Below, piece after piece: positions 1 to 6,833 of a stretch of 28,417 nt of DNA; within the stretch, counting starts at the first letter, position 1; each line of letters begins with the position of its first letter. The stretch covers positions 1 through 28,417 of the forward strand of contig JANPFV010000046.1 in the NCBI GenBank assembly GCA_031423615.1. The letters are read 5' to 3'. Under the pieces are notes generated by a model, which did not search any database, was not told the DNA's origin, and saw only the letters and a list, made by a program, of their open reading frames with translations. Position numbers and translations under genes: made by a program. Source of the stretch: JADLGJ01 sp031423615 (GTDB taxonomy: Bacteria > Omnitrophota > Gorgyraeia > Zapsychrales > JANLHA01).

Positions 1-358
1 CCACCGCGGCCACAATTCCCGATAGAGATAAGCGCCACGCAAAAATAAAAACCAAGGCTGTAACCAGCAGGTGCAAAAAGACATTATCCAAATGGTAAAA
101 AAAAGGATTATCATTAAAAAAATGATACTCAAGGGCAAAACTCAAACTGGTCAGAGGAGTATAATTAAGGGAAACATCGGTGGTAAACAGGGTTTTTAAA
201 GACGCCCAGGAAAGACTGCGGATCATTTCATTTTCGACGACATAAAGATTGTCGTCCCAAAGAATAAAGCCATTAAAAAGCGCCGGCCAAAAGGCAAAAA
301 AAACAAAACCGAGGACCGCGGCCAAAATTAAAAAGTGAACAAAACGGGTTTTTTTCAT
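1..358 (-). CDS. Multi-spanning membrane protein, probable glycosyltransferase/mannosyltransferase-like, partial (N-terminal 119 aa)
   Basis: The reading frame opens at the ATG at 358 and runs off the window edge without a stop, so only 119 residues are visible. A hydrophobic segment at residues 8-28 is followed by WDDNLYVVEN (34-43), NYTPLTSLSFALEY around 65-78 and further hydrophobic segments after residue 90. This arrangement (an N-terminal helix, then W-D-D, then a 'PLT.LS..L' segment and 'H..N...H') resembles the first periplasmic loop of polytopic GT-C-like proteins that often carry C-terminal TPRs. No TPR is visible in this part. It would act in the cytoplasmic membrane, with the acidic loop outside. 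It is divergent from the fibre gene at 461, with 102 bases between them. No clear Shine-Dalgarno sequence precedes the ATG. The family assignment is from memory of the motif pattern and is moderate. Confidence 0.7.
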   Translation of the reverse strand, partial: MKKTRFVHFLILAAVLGFVFFAFWPALFNGFILWDDNLYVVENEMIRSLSWASLKTLFTTDVSLNYTPLTSLSFALEYHFFNDNPFFYHLDNVFLHLLVTALVFIFAWRLSLSGIVAAV

Positions 359-400
359 TATAGTATTTTCATGTTGCCGTCGTAAGAAAGTCCTAAAGCC

Positions 401-430
401 TTGACAAAGGGTATTTTATATTAAATACTA
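401..430 (+). promoter_or_regulatory. Possible sigma-70 promoter for the secreted-protein gene pair
   Basis: A perfect TTGACA lies at 401-406. The region 17-19 bases downstream (424-431) reads AATACTAC in an A/T-rich setting and offers only a weak -10 match. It sits in the 102-base divergent gap upstream of the fibre gene. The -35 is convincing; the -10 is not. Confidence 0.4.
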
Positions 431-454
431 CATACGGCTAATATTAATTCATAT

Positions 455-495
455 AAAGGGGTGATCTATGAAGCATTTTTTTATTATATTTTTTT
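455..495 (+). other. Shine-Dalgarno and ATG out of frame with the fibre gene; two 7-T runs
   Basis: AAAGGGG at 455-461 is a good Shine-Dalgarno sequence for the ATG at 468 (about 6-base spacing). That ATG reads MKHFFIIFFS.. and stops at a TGA after 12 codons. The frame encoding the rest of the protein is only open from a GTG at 461 that overlaps the Shine-Dalgarno itself. One extra T in either T run (476-482 or 489-495) would join the ATG to the main frame and give a classical signal peptide. The cause could be a sequencing or assembly indel, phase variation, or slippage. Confidence 0.6.
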
Positions 496-1774
496 CGGTA
501 TCCTGACGATTTTCCCCTCTTTGGCCTGCGCGCAAACAAATCAAGTTTCCCTAACAACTTATTATCCAGCCCCATTCGGCGCTTATGACCGATTACGGCT
601 CGTGGCGCGCGATCATCTCGGCGGTATTACCAATACGTGCACCGATGCAGAAGAAGGCACGATTTATGTTGATAAAGACAATAATAACGTCATCAATCGA
701 TGCCGATTAAGACTTTGGTCACCATTAACTGGCGGGGTTATTAAAATGGTTGCGCAAGCAGCAAATTTTGATGACGAAAATCTTACTCCCGCTATTGATC
801 AATATGTTCCCGTCAAACCCTACGGCGACTTAACCGCTAACGCTCCATACCTCGGCATCGGTACCGACAACCCCAAGAAACCACTTCATATTTCAGTCAA
901 TAAAAACGCGGTCATCACTGCACTGGCCATTGAAAACGCATTTGATGCTCCCAACGGGATCAGCGCCGGGACAGGAATATCCTTTCGAGGAAATCTAACG
1001 AGCCAAGGCAAAGGCTCATTTGTGGAAATGGCCGCACTGCGAGTCATCTATGATACTAACTCCCTGGGGCCCGGATTCCCGAACCTTCCTCCTGCTCGCG
1101 ATGCAACGGGTATGGATTTTTTTGTGCGTAATGGCCCTACAGATTCGAATATCAGAATTCTTAACCTCACAGCCTATGATGGCGGCAAAGTCGGCATTAG
1201 AACCGCAATCCCTCACGCAATACTGGAAGTCAACACTTTCAACTCTCTCTATACTTTAGCTTTTGGCGTCAGTTCAAACTCTATCGCACAGGTTAATGGA
1301 GATATTTTCAGTGTTCTGAGCACTGGCAATGTTGGGATCGGAGTAACCGCTCCGAATGTAAAACTGGATGTCAACGGCGTCGTGCGGGCGACCAAACTGC
1401 GGCTTACTTCCGATGCCGGGCTTAAAAAAAATATTCAGCCGATCCCCAACGCTCTGGAAAAAATTTCCCGCCTGAATGGCGTTTCCTTTGAATGGAAAGA
1501 CAATTCCCATGACCAGGGAAAACAAATGGGTGTTATCGCGCAGAATATTGAAAAAACATTTCCCGAAGCTGTTTCTGGTCCGGAAGGATCCAAAAGCGTT
1601 GATTATCCTTCTCTTATTGCTCCTTTGATTGAAGCGGTCAAACAACTCAAACAGGACAATGAAAATCTCAGCCGGCAAATCCATGAACAGTCGACGCAGA
1701 TTTTTGAACAGAAGCACGAAATAGAAACATTGCAAAAATCTTTGCAAACCAAAGAACCTTCTTTAACGCCTTAG
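461..1774 (+). CDS. Secreted fibre-like protein with C-terminal S74 intramolecular chaperone domain
   Basis: A surface or secreted fibre protein of 437 aa as read from GTG 461; the native start is more likely the ATG at 468 with a one-base frame problem. Hydrophobic residues 6-22 end in a signal-peptidase-like ACA-Q site at about 22-25. Next come TTYYPAPFGAY (32-42), a mixed beta region and three fibre-type repeats of the form VGIGtxxPxxxLxV (about 130-145, 243-257 and 290-306). The last part, about 315-430, is a peptidase S74/intramolecular chaperone domain: SD..LKKNI at 317-325, VSFEWKD, MGVIAQNIEKTFPEAV, then a coiled coil at about 385-428. S317 and K322 have the same five-residue spacing as the Ser-Lys dyad known in phage endosialidase chaperone domains, so trimerisation with self-cleavage before S317 is inferred. 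It is followed nine bases later by the 1784 gene, probably one operon. Confidence 0.85.
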   Translation: MIYEAFFYYIFFGILTIFPSLACAQTNQVSLTTYYPAPFGAYDRLRLVARDHLGGITNTCTDAEEGTIYVDKDNNNVINRCRLRLWSPLTGGVIKMVAQAANFDDENLTPAIDQYVPVKPYGDLTANAPYLGIGTDNPKKPLHISVNKNAVITALAIENAFDAPNGISAGTGISFRGNLTSQGKGSFVEMAALRVIYDTNSLGPGFPNLPPARDATGMDFFVRNGPTDSNIRILNLTAYDGGKVGIRTAIPHAILEVNTFNSLYTLAFGVSSNSIAQVNGDIFSVLSTGNVGIGVTAPNVKLDVNGVVRATKLRLTSDAGLKKNIQPIPNALEKISRLNGVSFEWKDNSHDQGKQMGVIAQNIEKTFPEAVSGPEGSKSVDYPSLIAPLIEAVKQLKQDNENLSRQIHEQSTQIFEQKHEIETLQKSLQTKEPSLTP

Positions 1775-1783
1775 GAGAATCGA

Positions 1784-3262
1784 TTGAAGAAATTTATTTT
1801 TCTTTCCCTTTTTCTCGTCGTTTTGGCGCTTTGTCCTAAGAACGCCGGGGCGGTCGCTTGCGCCACCGAGGGCGAGGTCCAACCCAATGGCGGAAAACTT
1901 GAATATTGCGACGGCAGCAATTGGCGCTCGCTCGGTGCACCGAACATGCTCGCCGACAATGCGGCCTGCGACGATCAATTTCAGGTCTTTAATACGGCGG
2001 GCGGGGCTAACCGCATGGAATTCTGCAATAACGCGACGAGATATAATTATGTCATGAAAGCTTGGGTCACCCCCAATGTTTGCGAAAATACGGGGGAACA
2101 ACAATATGACTTTGGCTCACATGTCATGCAATATTGCGATGGGGCCCATTGGATCAACATGGGAAGTGTGGCTGCGAAGCCCGTATGTCCGCAAGGATTC
2201 ATTCCTGTCCCCGGGGATAGTTATAGCGGTACCCAGGATTTTTGCGTTTCTAAGTATCACATGAAGCCGACTAAAATCACGGATGGCACTCTCATTGATG
2301 GGATTGGTTTGGGACATAACTCTGCTTATTTCGCCCAATCCCGCATGACGAATCTGCCTTGGACCGGATTCAATTTCAACCGTGCTTGGGCGGCCTGCGA
2401 TTCCCTTAATGCCTCAGGGATCACGGGTTATCATTTGATTACGAATCCCGAATGGATGACCATTGCCAAAGAAATTGAAGAGGCGGTGGGCAATTGGTCC
2501 AGCGGAGTAGTTGGATCGGGCCATATTCCAACCGGCCACAGTGATGGAGAAGAATTTGGCGGACAAACTTTTTTAGCGGCCAGTACCGACAATGATGGGT
2601 GCTTTGGCACCGGCAATTTGTGCAATGGTGGTAATCCTAATGAATTCTACCAAAAAAGGACATTTAACCTCTCCAATGGCGAAATCATTTGGGACATGGC
2701 GGGAAATGTCAACTCCTGGGTTTCTCCGGATCTGGCCGGTTCGTCTTTCGATTATAATAAAGATCCTTGTAATGATAATGGCACCGGGAATCTCTGTGTC
2801 CAAGAGATTGATGACTTTTATAATTTTACACCGATTGATAAGTATAAAGATATTAACATAATCTTGCACCCCGAGGTCTTTCCTACACCCCCTAGTCGTT
2901 CGAGAAATTATATTGCTTTTCTTCCCTATCATAGTCTTAATGTTCCTATCTTATATGGGGGAGCTTTGGATAGATATGGATTTGGGGTCATTGACTGGGA
3001 GTCAGGGGGAGGCACGGCCAACAATATGGCCATGTATCGGGGCGGATGGTATGGAGAACACCGCGCCGTACATACCGCGGTAATTGCGGGTAATCCTCCC
3101 ACGGGAGACGCCTATCGAAAATTTGTAGCCGACGGAAACACGAAAGATAGACGAGGAGGGATTTATTCTGCCTGGATTCGCAACAAAGTCAATGATAATC
3201 CTGCGACCCATCCCGAACTGGATACTGTGGGTTTTCGCTGTAGTTATACTCCGCCGAATTAA
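1784..3262 (+). CDS. Secreted protein: three YCDG-type cysteine modules plus FGE-sulfatase (SUMF1)-like lectin-fold domain
   Basis: A 492-aa exported protein of unknown role. The start is a TTG chosen because AGGAG (1773-1777) lies six bases upstream, overlapping the previous stop, and because it gives a clean signal peptide (residues 1-23, KK then a hydrophobic core, ending AGA). Three degenerate modules follow, each with a cysteine pair that could form a disulfide: C26/C42 (LEYCDGSNW), C62/C81 (MEFCNN), C100/C118 (MQYCDGAHW). From about 134 to 490 the sequence fits the formylglycine-generating-enzyme/sulfatase-modifying fold: AWAACDSLN, GYHLITNPEWM, EIIWDMAGNVNSWV (about 300-313), YRGGW (418-422) and GFRC (483-486). 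The paired C-terminal catalytic cysteines of true FGE enzymes are not evident, so a binding (C-type-lectin-like) role is more likely than catalysis. Likely co-transcribed with the fibre gene. Confidence 0.85.
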   Translation: MKKFIFLSLFLVVLALCPKNAGAVACATEGEVQPNGGKLEYCDGSNWRSLGAPNMLADNAACDDQFQVFNTAGGANRMEFCNNATRYNYVMKAWVTPNVCENTGEQQYDFGSHVMQYCDGAHWINMGSVAAKPVCPQGFIPVPGDSYSGTQDFCVSKYHMKPTKITDGTLIDGIGLGHNSAYFAQSRMTNLPWTGFNFNRAWAACDSLNASGITGYHLITNPEWMTIAKEIEEAVGNWSSGVVGSGHIPTGHSDGEEFGGQTFLAASTDNDGCFGTGNLCNGGNPNEFYQKRTFNLSNGEIIWDMAGNVNSWVSPDLAGSSFDYNKDPCNDNGTGNLCVQEIDDFYNFTPIDKYKDINIILHPEVFPTPPSRSRNYIAFLPYHSLNVPILYGGALDRYGFGVIDWESGGGTANNMAMYRGGWYGEHRAVHTAVIAGNPPTGDAYRKFVADGNTKDRRGGIYSAWIRNKVNDNPATHPELDTVGFRCSYTPPN

Positions 3263-3301
3263 ATTCTCATAATCGATTTGCACAGTTTTAAAATATTAAC
3301 C

Positions 3302-3438
3302 CGATGTGCAAGTTTCAACCTATCGTTAAGATTGATGCTTGTTGATTCGAAGAGTCCTTTTTAGGCGAATAGCGCCATAGAGGCGCAAAACAAATGAGCC
3401 TCAAAAGGACTCTTCGAATCAGAAAAACTTACACATCG
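3302..3438. repeat. Nested imperfect inverted repeat (137 bp), possible MITE-like or regulatory element
   Basis: Three nested inverted pairs occupy the gap between two plus-strand genes. The outer pair is 3302-3315 with 3425-3438 (13 of 14 match). The middle pair is 3343-3361 with 3403-3421 (19 of 19 match) and continues after one mismatch with AGGC (3363-3366) and GCCT (3398-3401). The inner hairpin is GCGCC (3372-3376) with GGCGC (3382-3386) around a five-base loop. There is no trailing T tract, so it is not a standard intrinsic terminator. It contains no open frame. The rest of the 222-base gap (3263-3484) shows nothing else. Confidence 0.75.
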
Positions 3439-3484
3439 CGCAATATGAAGTAAGATAAATGATATTTCTTGCGAAAGGACAGGT

Positions 3485-3829
3485 ATGCCGTTTTCAGATT
3501 TTATGAACAAGGTCAGGCAGTGGGACACCCAGGCCGCCCGTTGGATGATGAGACACTTTTATATTCTCTTTTTCGAATTGGTTTTGGTGGTCATTTTTTT
3601 TGTTTTTCTCTTTAGCACCAAACGCACAATCGACCTGGCCCATGATGCGTCTCAAACGAATATTTTGGAACAATTACTGGCCCAACAAGCCACGGCGACC
3701 CATATCATTATTTTTGTCATGCTGTTGAATTCTTTTTGGATGCTTTTTATGTTCAGCGAGATGACCCGTCTTAAAACCATTCTCAAGGACATTTCTTTTT
3801 ATCAAAGCCGCCGGAAAACGGAAAGATAA
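3485..3829 (+). CDS. Small two-helix membrane protein of unknown function
   Basis: A 114-aa protein I do not recognise. It has a basic, tryptophan-containing N-terminus, a hydrophobic helix at about 26-45 (FELVLVVIFFVFLF), a polar linker (about 47-70: TKRTIDLAHDASQTNILEQ) and a second hydrophobic helix at about 72-92 (HIIIFVMLLNSFWMLFMF). The tail is basic (KTILKDISFYQSRRKTER). Basic ends and a polar middle suggest a helical hairpin with both termini in the cytoplasm. AAAGGAC at about 3474-3480 serves the ATG. The stop lies five bases from the ftsA stop on the other strand, so the two genes are tail to tail, and this gene occupies the place where ftsZ would usually be. A link to division is only positional. 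Confidence 0.75.
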   Translation: MPFSDFMNKVRQWDTQAARWMMRHFYILFFELVLVVIFFVFLFSTKRTIDLAHDASQTNILEQLLAQQATATHIIIFVMLLNSFWMLFMFSEMTRLKTILKDISFYQSRRKTER

Positions 3830-3834
3830 TTTTT

Positions 3835-5073
3835 TCAAAAGTATTCCTGATACAATTCCACAACTTTATTCGCCATCCTCTGTTTAAAACCCATACTGGC
3901 GTCCTGGCCCGTCGAAAGTCCCCGCGCGCGGGTCAATCCGGACTGGGCCAAACCGACCGCGGCGCAAAACTTAGCCGCGTAAGGCAACCGCTTGGCTGTA
4001 ATGTTAATTTTGGCCACTTTAACGGACATTTTTGCCGCCAGTTCAATCCGTTCCTCCATCCCCGGCAAAAGCGAACCGCCTCCCGTCATAACAATACCGG
4101 CCTTGATTTCGTTTTCTAAATTCGAATTCTTGATAGCCTGTAAAACCATATCCACAAAACGCGCCACCGCGGGTTCCAGCGATTGGGCAATGATTTCTTT
4201 TTTGATCGGAGTATAACCTTCAGCATTCTTGATCAAAATTTCTTCATCCGTCCGGCCTTCGGAACTCAAAGCAAAAGCATACGACTTTTTGATTTCTTCG
4301 GCAAGGTCAAAAGGGATATCCAGGCGATTGGCAATGCTTTGCGTGAGATGTTCGCCGCCGAGGGAAATATTGACGACATAGTTCAAAAATCCATCCTTAA
4401 AAATAAGAATGTCCGTCATAAGAGCGCCAATATCGACAAGAACACAACCCTGCCGGCGGTGATATTCGCTCAAACACGCTTCCGCCGAAGTATAAGACGT
4501 ATAAAAAATATTGGGCACATCAAAGCCGGCCTGATTGACAGCTTTGACTAAATTTTGGAGTTGAATATTCTTGACCAAAAGCAATAACGTACGGATTTCC
4601 AGTTTGCGGCCATACCGCCCCAGAGGATTGAGGGCGGTATTGATATCATCAACTTTATAATATTGCGGAAAATTATGCAGCACATATTCCTCCATGCTCG
4701 CCCCTAAAATTTTAGCCTGTTCCTTGACCTTGCGGACATCGTGAGGCGAAATGACCTTGCTCCCTCGCTCCAATAAGGGAATCACGGCATGGGAGTATTG
4801 CTTTTGGATCATTTCCCCACCGACGCCAAGCTGCACCTCCTTGATCTTGACTCCGGTTTTTCCGACGAGGCCGGAAATTGTCAAATGCATGCATTCCGCA
4901 AGCTCATTGATGTCCGTTAGCGCTCCATTCTTGAAACCCGCAGTTTTAGTTTCATAAACTCCGACCAATTCCGGCGGCTGATTGTCCTGGTCTTTCAGCA
5001 AGGCCGCCTTGACCGTTAATGTTCCCAAGTCAAAACCGCAGAAATATTTTTGCGAAACAAGTTTTTTCCACAT
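3835..5073 (-). CDS. ftsA: Cell division protein FtsA
   Basis: Actin-like ATPase that tethers FtsZ to the membrane and recruits divisome proteins. At 412 aa it has the family's usual length. Visible motifs are phosphate-1 CGFDLGTLTVKAAL (12-25), the SHS2/1C subdomain region (about 80-165), phosphate-2 VLVDIGALMTDILIF (211-225), the adenosine motif IVMTGGGSLLPGM (327-339) and a C-terminal amphipathic helix (GFKQRMANKVVELYQEYF, 395-412) that should be the membrane-targeting sequence. Phosphate-2 lacks the common G-G-G run, reading DIGALMTD. GAGG a few bases before the ATG is the ribosome-binding site. It starts 11 bases after ftsQ and is the last gene of the operon: no ftsZ follows, and the next gene runs the opposite way. 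I see no terminator in the five-base gap. Confidence 0.95.
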   Translation of the reverse strand: MWKKLVSQKYFCGFDLGTLTVKAALLKDQDNQPPELVGVYETKTAGFKNGALTDINELAECMHLTISGLVGKTGVKIKEVQLGVGGEMIQKQYSHAVIPLLERGSKVISPHDVRKVKEQAKILGASMEEYVLHNFPQYYKVDDINTALNPLGRYGRKLEIRTLLLLVKNIQLQNLVKAVNQAGFDVPNIFYTSYTSAEACLSEYHRRQGCVLVDIGALMTDILIFKDGFLNYVVNISLGGEHLTQSIANRLDIPFDLAEEIKKSYAFALSSEGRTDEEILIKNAEGYTPIKKEIIAQSLEPAVARFVDMVLQAIKNSNLENEIKAGIVMTGGGSLLPGMEERIELAAKMSVKVAKINITAKRLPYAAKFCAAVGLAQSGLTRARGLSTGQDASMGFKQRMANKVVELYQEYF

Positions 5074-5084
5074 AAATCCTCGTC

Positions 5085-5852
5085 TTATTTCTTACTGATA
5101 AGGGGTTCTTTAAAACGTAAATCAATATAGTTGATGTCTTCCGACTTGATTTTTCCTTGCGACATGACAATGCCAAGCATCATGATCTTTTGCTGGATTT
5201 TATCTTCGGCTAAAATGATTTTCATTTGATTCATGAGAACACATTGGATTTCAGAAAGATTGGTCATGTCCAACGTCATGACGGGCATGGACCCCAAGTG
5301 GGGGTTCTCCTTAATATTTTTAATAATGGCCGTTGTCAAAGCCACATCTTCCTGGCGCAGGGATTTACCCACGACCGGATTTTGATCGAGCCTCAAACCC
5401 GAAATGACCGGAAGTTTATTATTCACCGGGGCCGTGAGGGCCAAAACAATTCCCTCTTTATCAATGACAATCTGCTGACGCTTCGTCGATATAATGGCAA
5501 AAGGATCGCGCCGAATGGCGGACACAAAAATGCGGTTAGGAAACAGCCGCTTAACGCGCAAATGATCAATTTGTGGATACTCAACCTGCAAACGTCTCTG
5601 CACAGCATAAAGATCAACGTCAAAAATATTTTGCCCAATCAATCGATCGAGAGTGTGGGAACGAATAAACTTTAAGGACTGGTCGGGGTTCGAATCCACA
5701 TCACGAATTTTAAAAATCGGCGACGTCCGCAAATAATAATACATTCCTTGGGCCAAAAAAAGGATGACAAAAGCCACACAAACAAAAATGATAAAATACT
5801 GGAGAATGACAACGGCAATCTTTGATTTTGGGTCTGCACTTTTCTTGGCCAT
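5085..5852 (-). CDS. ftsQ: Cell division protein FtsQ/DivIB
   Basis: Bitopic divisome protein that binds FtsL/FtsB and helps regulate septal peptidoglycan synthesis. It has 255 aa: a short basic cytoplasmic tail (KKSADPKSK), one transmembrane helix at about 13-35, then a POTRA-type domain at about 45-118 containing IFKIRDVDSNPDQSL, IGQNIFDVDL and the hallmark 'P.I....V.R.FPNRI.V.I..R.P.A' pattern. The FtsQ beta domain follows (about 120-240), with a conserved hydrophobic-D pattern near the end (INYIDLRFKEPLI). The start lies three bases after the ddl stop and the gene ends 11 bases before ftsA. Identity rests on the POTRA signature plus position between ddl and ftsA. Confidence 0.92.
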   Translation of the reverse strand: MAKKSADPKSKIAVVILQYFIIFVCVAFVILFLAQGMYYYLRTSPIFKIRDVDSNPDQSLKFIRSHTLDRLIGQNIFDVDLYAVQRRLQVEYPQIDHLRVKRLFPNRIFVSAIRRDPFAIISTKRQQIVIDKEGIVLALTAPVNNKLPVISGLRLDQNPVVGKSLRQEDVALTTAIIKNIKENPHLGSMPVMTLDMTNLSEIQCVLMNQMKIILAEDKIQQKIMMLGIVMSQGKIKSEDINYIDLRFKEPLISKK

Positions 5853-5855
5853 GAC

Positions 5856-6833
5856 TTAAACGGCTTTCTCGCTCAAATGTTCATTTTTGCGTTTCACGGC
5901 GAACCCGGCAATCGTCAGACACAGGTCGGCAAAACTCAATCCTTTGTCTTGCGCCGCCATAGGCAGCAGGCTCGTCGCCGTAAAACCTGGGATAGTGTTC
6001 ACTTCCAAAAAATACACATGCCCCTGATCATCGAGGATAAAATCCGATCGCGCCATATCACGACAACCGAGTAAGGTAAAAATCCTTTGCGACATGTCCT
6101 GGATACACCGCGTTTGCTCAGGGCTTATCTCGGCTGGAACAATATAATCACTCATTCCCTTTTGATATTTTGCCGTGAAATCAAAAAACTTACTTTTAGG
6201 ACGAATTTCAACTAATGACAAAGCTCTCCCGCCCAGCACTCCCGACGTGAGCTCTTTTCCGGCGATATAACGCTCCACTAAAATTTGCGGGCCAAACTCA
6301 AAAGCCGCCTGAACCGCAGGCAAAAAATCTTTGGCCTCAAGCACAATCGTGACTCCCATACTTGATCCTTCCGCCGACGGTTTGACAACAACGGGACAGC
6401 CGCCGAAATTTTCAAAAAGCTGTTCAGCGTGGCCTTGGTCTTTTTTTTCGAGCACAAAAAAATCGGGAACGCTTAAGCCATGATTTTTCAAAAATTTTTG
6501 TGTAGCGATCTTGTCCATGGCCAGTCGGCTGGCCTCTGGGCCGGATCCGGTGTAAGAAATTCCTGCTTTCTCCAAAAGAGATTGAATACCGCCGTCTTCG
6601 CCGAATTTCCCGTGTAAAACCAAGAAAGCAATATCGATTTTACTTTGGGACAACTGCAATAAAATCTCGCTTTCATTAACGGTATTCAAGTCGATGGCCA
6701 CAGCATCGCACCCTGCACTCTCTAAGGCGGCAAGGACGGCTTTGCCGGATTTAAGCGAAATGTCCCGTTCCGACGAGCATCCCCCCATCAAGACCCCAAG
6801 GCGCCCCCATGATTTGGTTTGCAATAGACTCAT
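5856..6833 (-). CDS. ddl: D-alanine--D-alanine ligase
   Basis: Cytoplasmic ATP-grasp ligase that makes D-Ala-D-Ala for the MurF step. At 325 aa it is a normal Ddl length. Motifs: GVLMGGCSSERDISL (13-27), HGKFGEDG (74-81), the ATP-binding loop KPSAEGSSMG (151-160), K222-Y223 in FTAKY matching the D-Ala specificity tyrosine region of Ddl rather than D-Ala-D-Lac ligases, and EVNTIPGFT (277-285). The start ATG overlaps the murC stop as ATGA, indicating translational coupling. In many dcw clusters murB lies between murC and ddl; here the two are fused by overlap and murB is absent. Confidence 0.96.
   Translation of the reverse strand: MSLLQTKSWGRLGVLMGGCSSERDISLKSGKAVLAALESAGCDAVAIDLNTVNESEILLQLSQSKIDIAFLVLHGKFGEDGGIQSLLEKAGISYTGSGPEASRLAMDKIATQKFLKNHGLSVPDFFVLEKKDQGHAEQLFENFGGCPVVVKPSAEGSSMGVTIVLEAKDFLPAVQAAFEFGPQILVERYIAGKELTSGVLGGRALSLVEIRPKSKFFDFTAKYQKGMSDYIVPAEISPEQTRCIQDMSQRIFTLLGCRDMARSDFILDDQGHVYFLEVNTIPGFTATSLLPMAAQDKGLSFADLCLTIAGFAVKRKNEHLSEKAV

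Noticed and set aside
2900..3262. Possible diversity-generating retroelement target, since FGE/lectin-fold proteins often are
   Set aside because: The C-terminal segment before GFRC is not asparagine-rich, and no reverse transcriptase or template repeat is visible in the window.
3302..3438. Integron attC site or intrinsic terminator
   Set aside because: The arms lack the GTTRRRY/RYYYAAC core boxes of attC, and there is no T tract after the stem.
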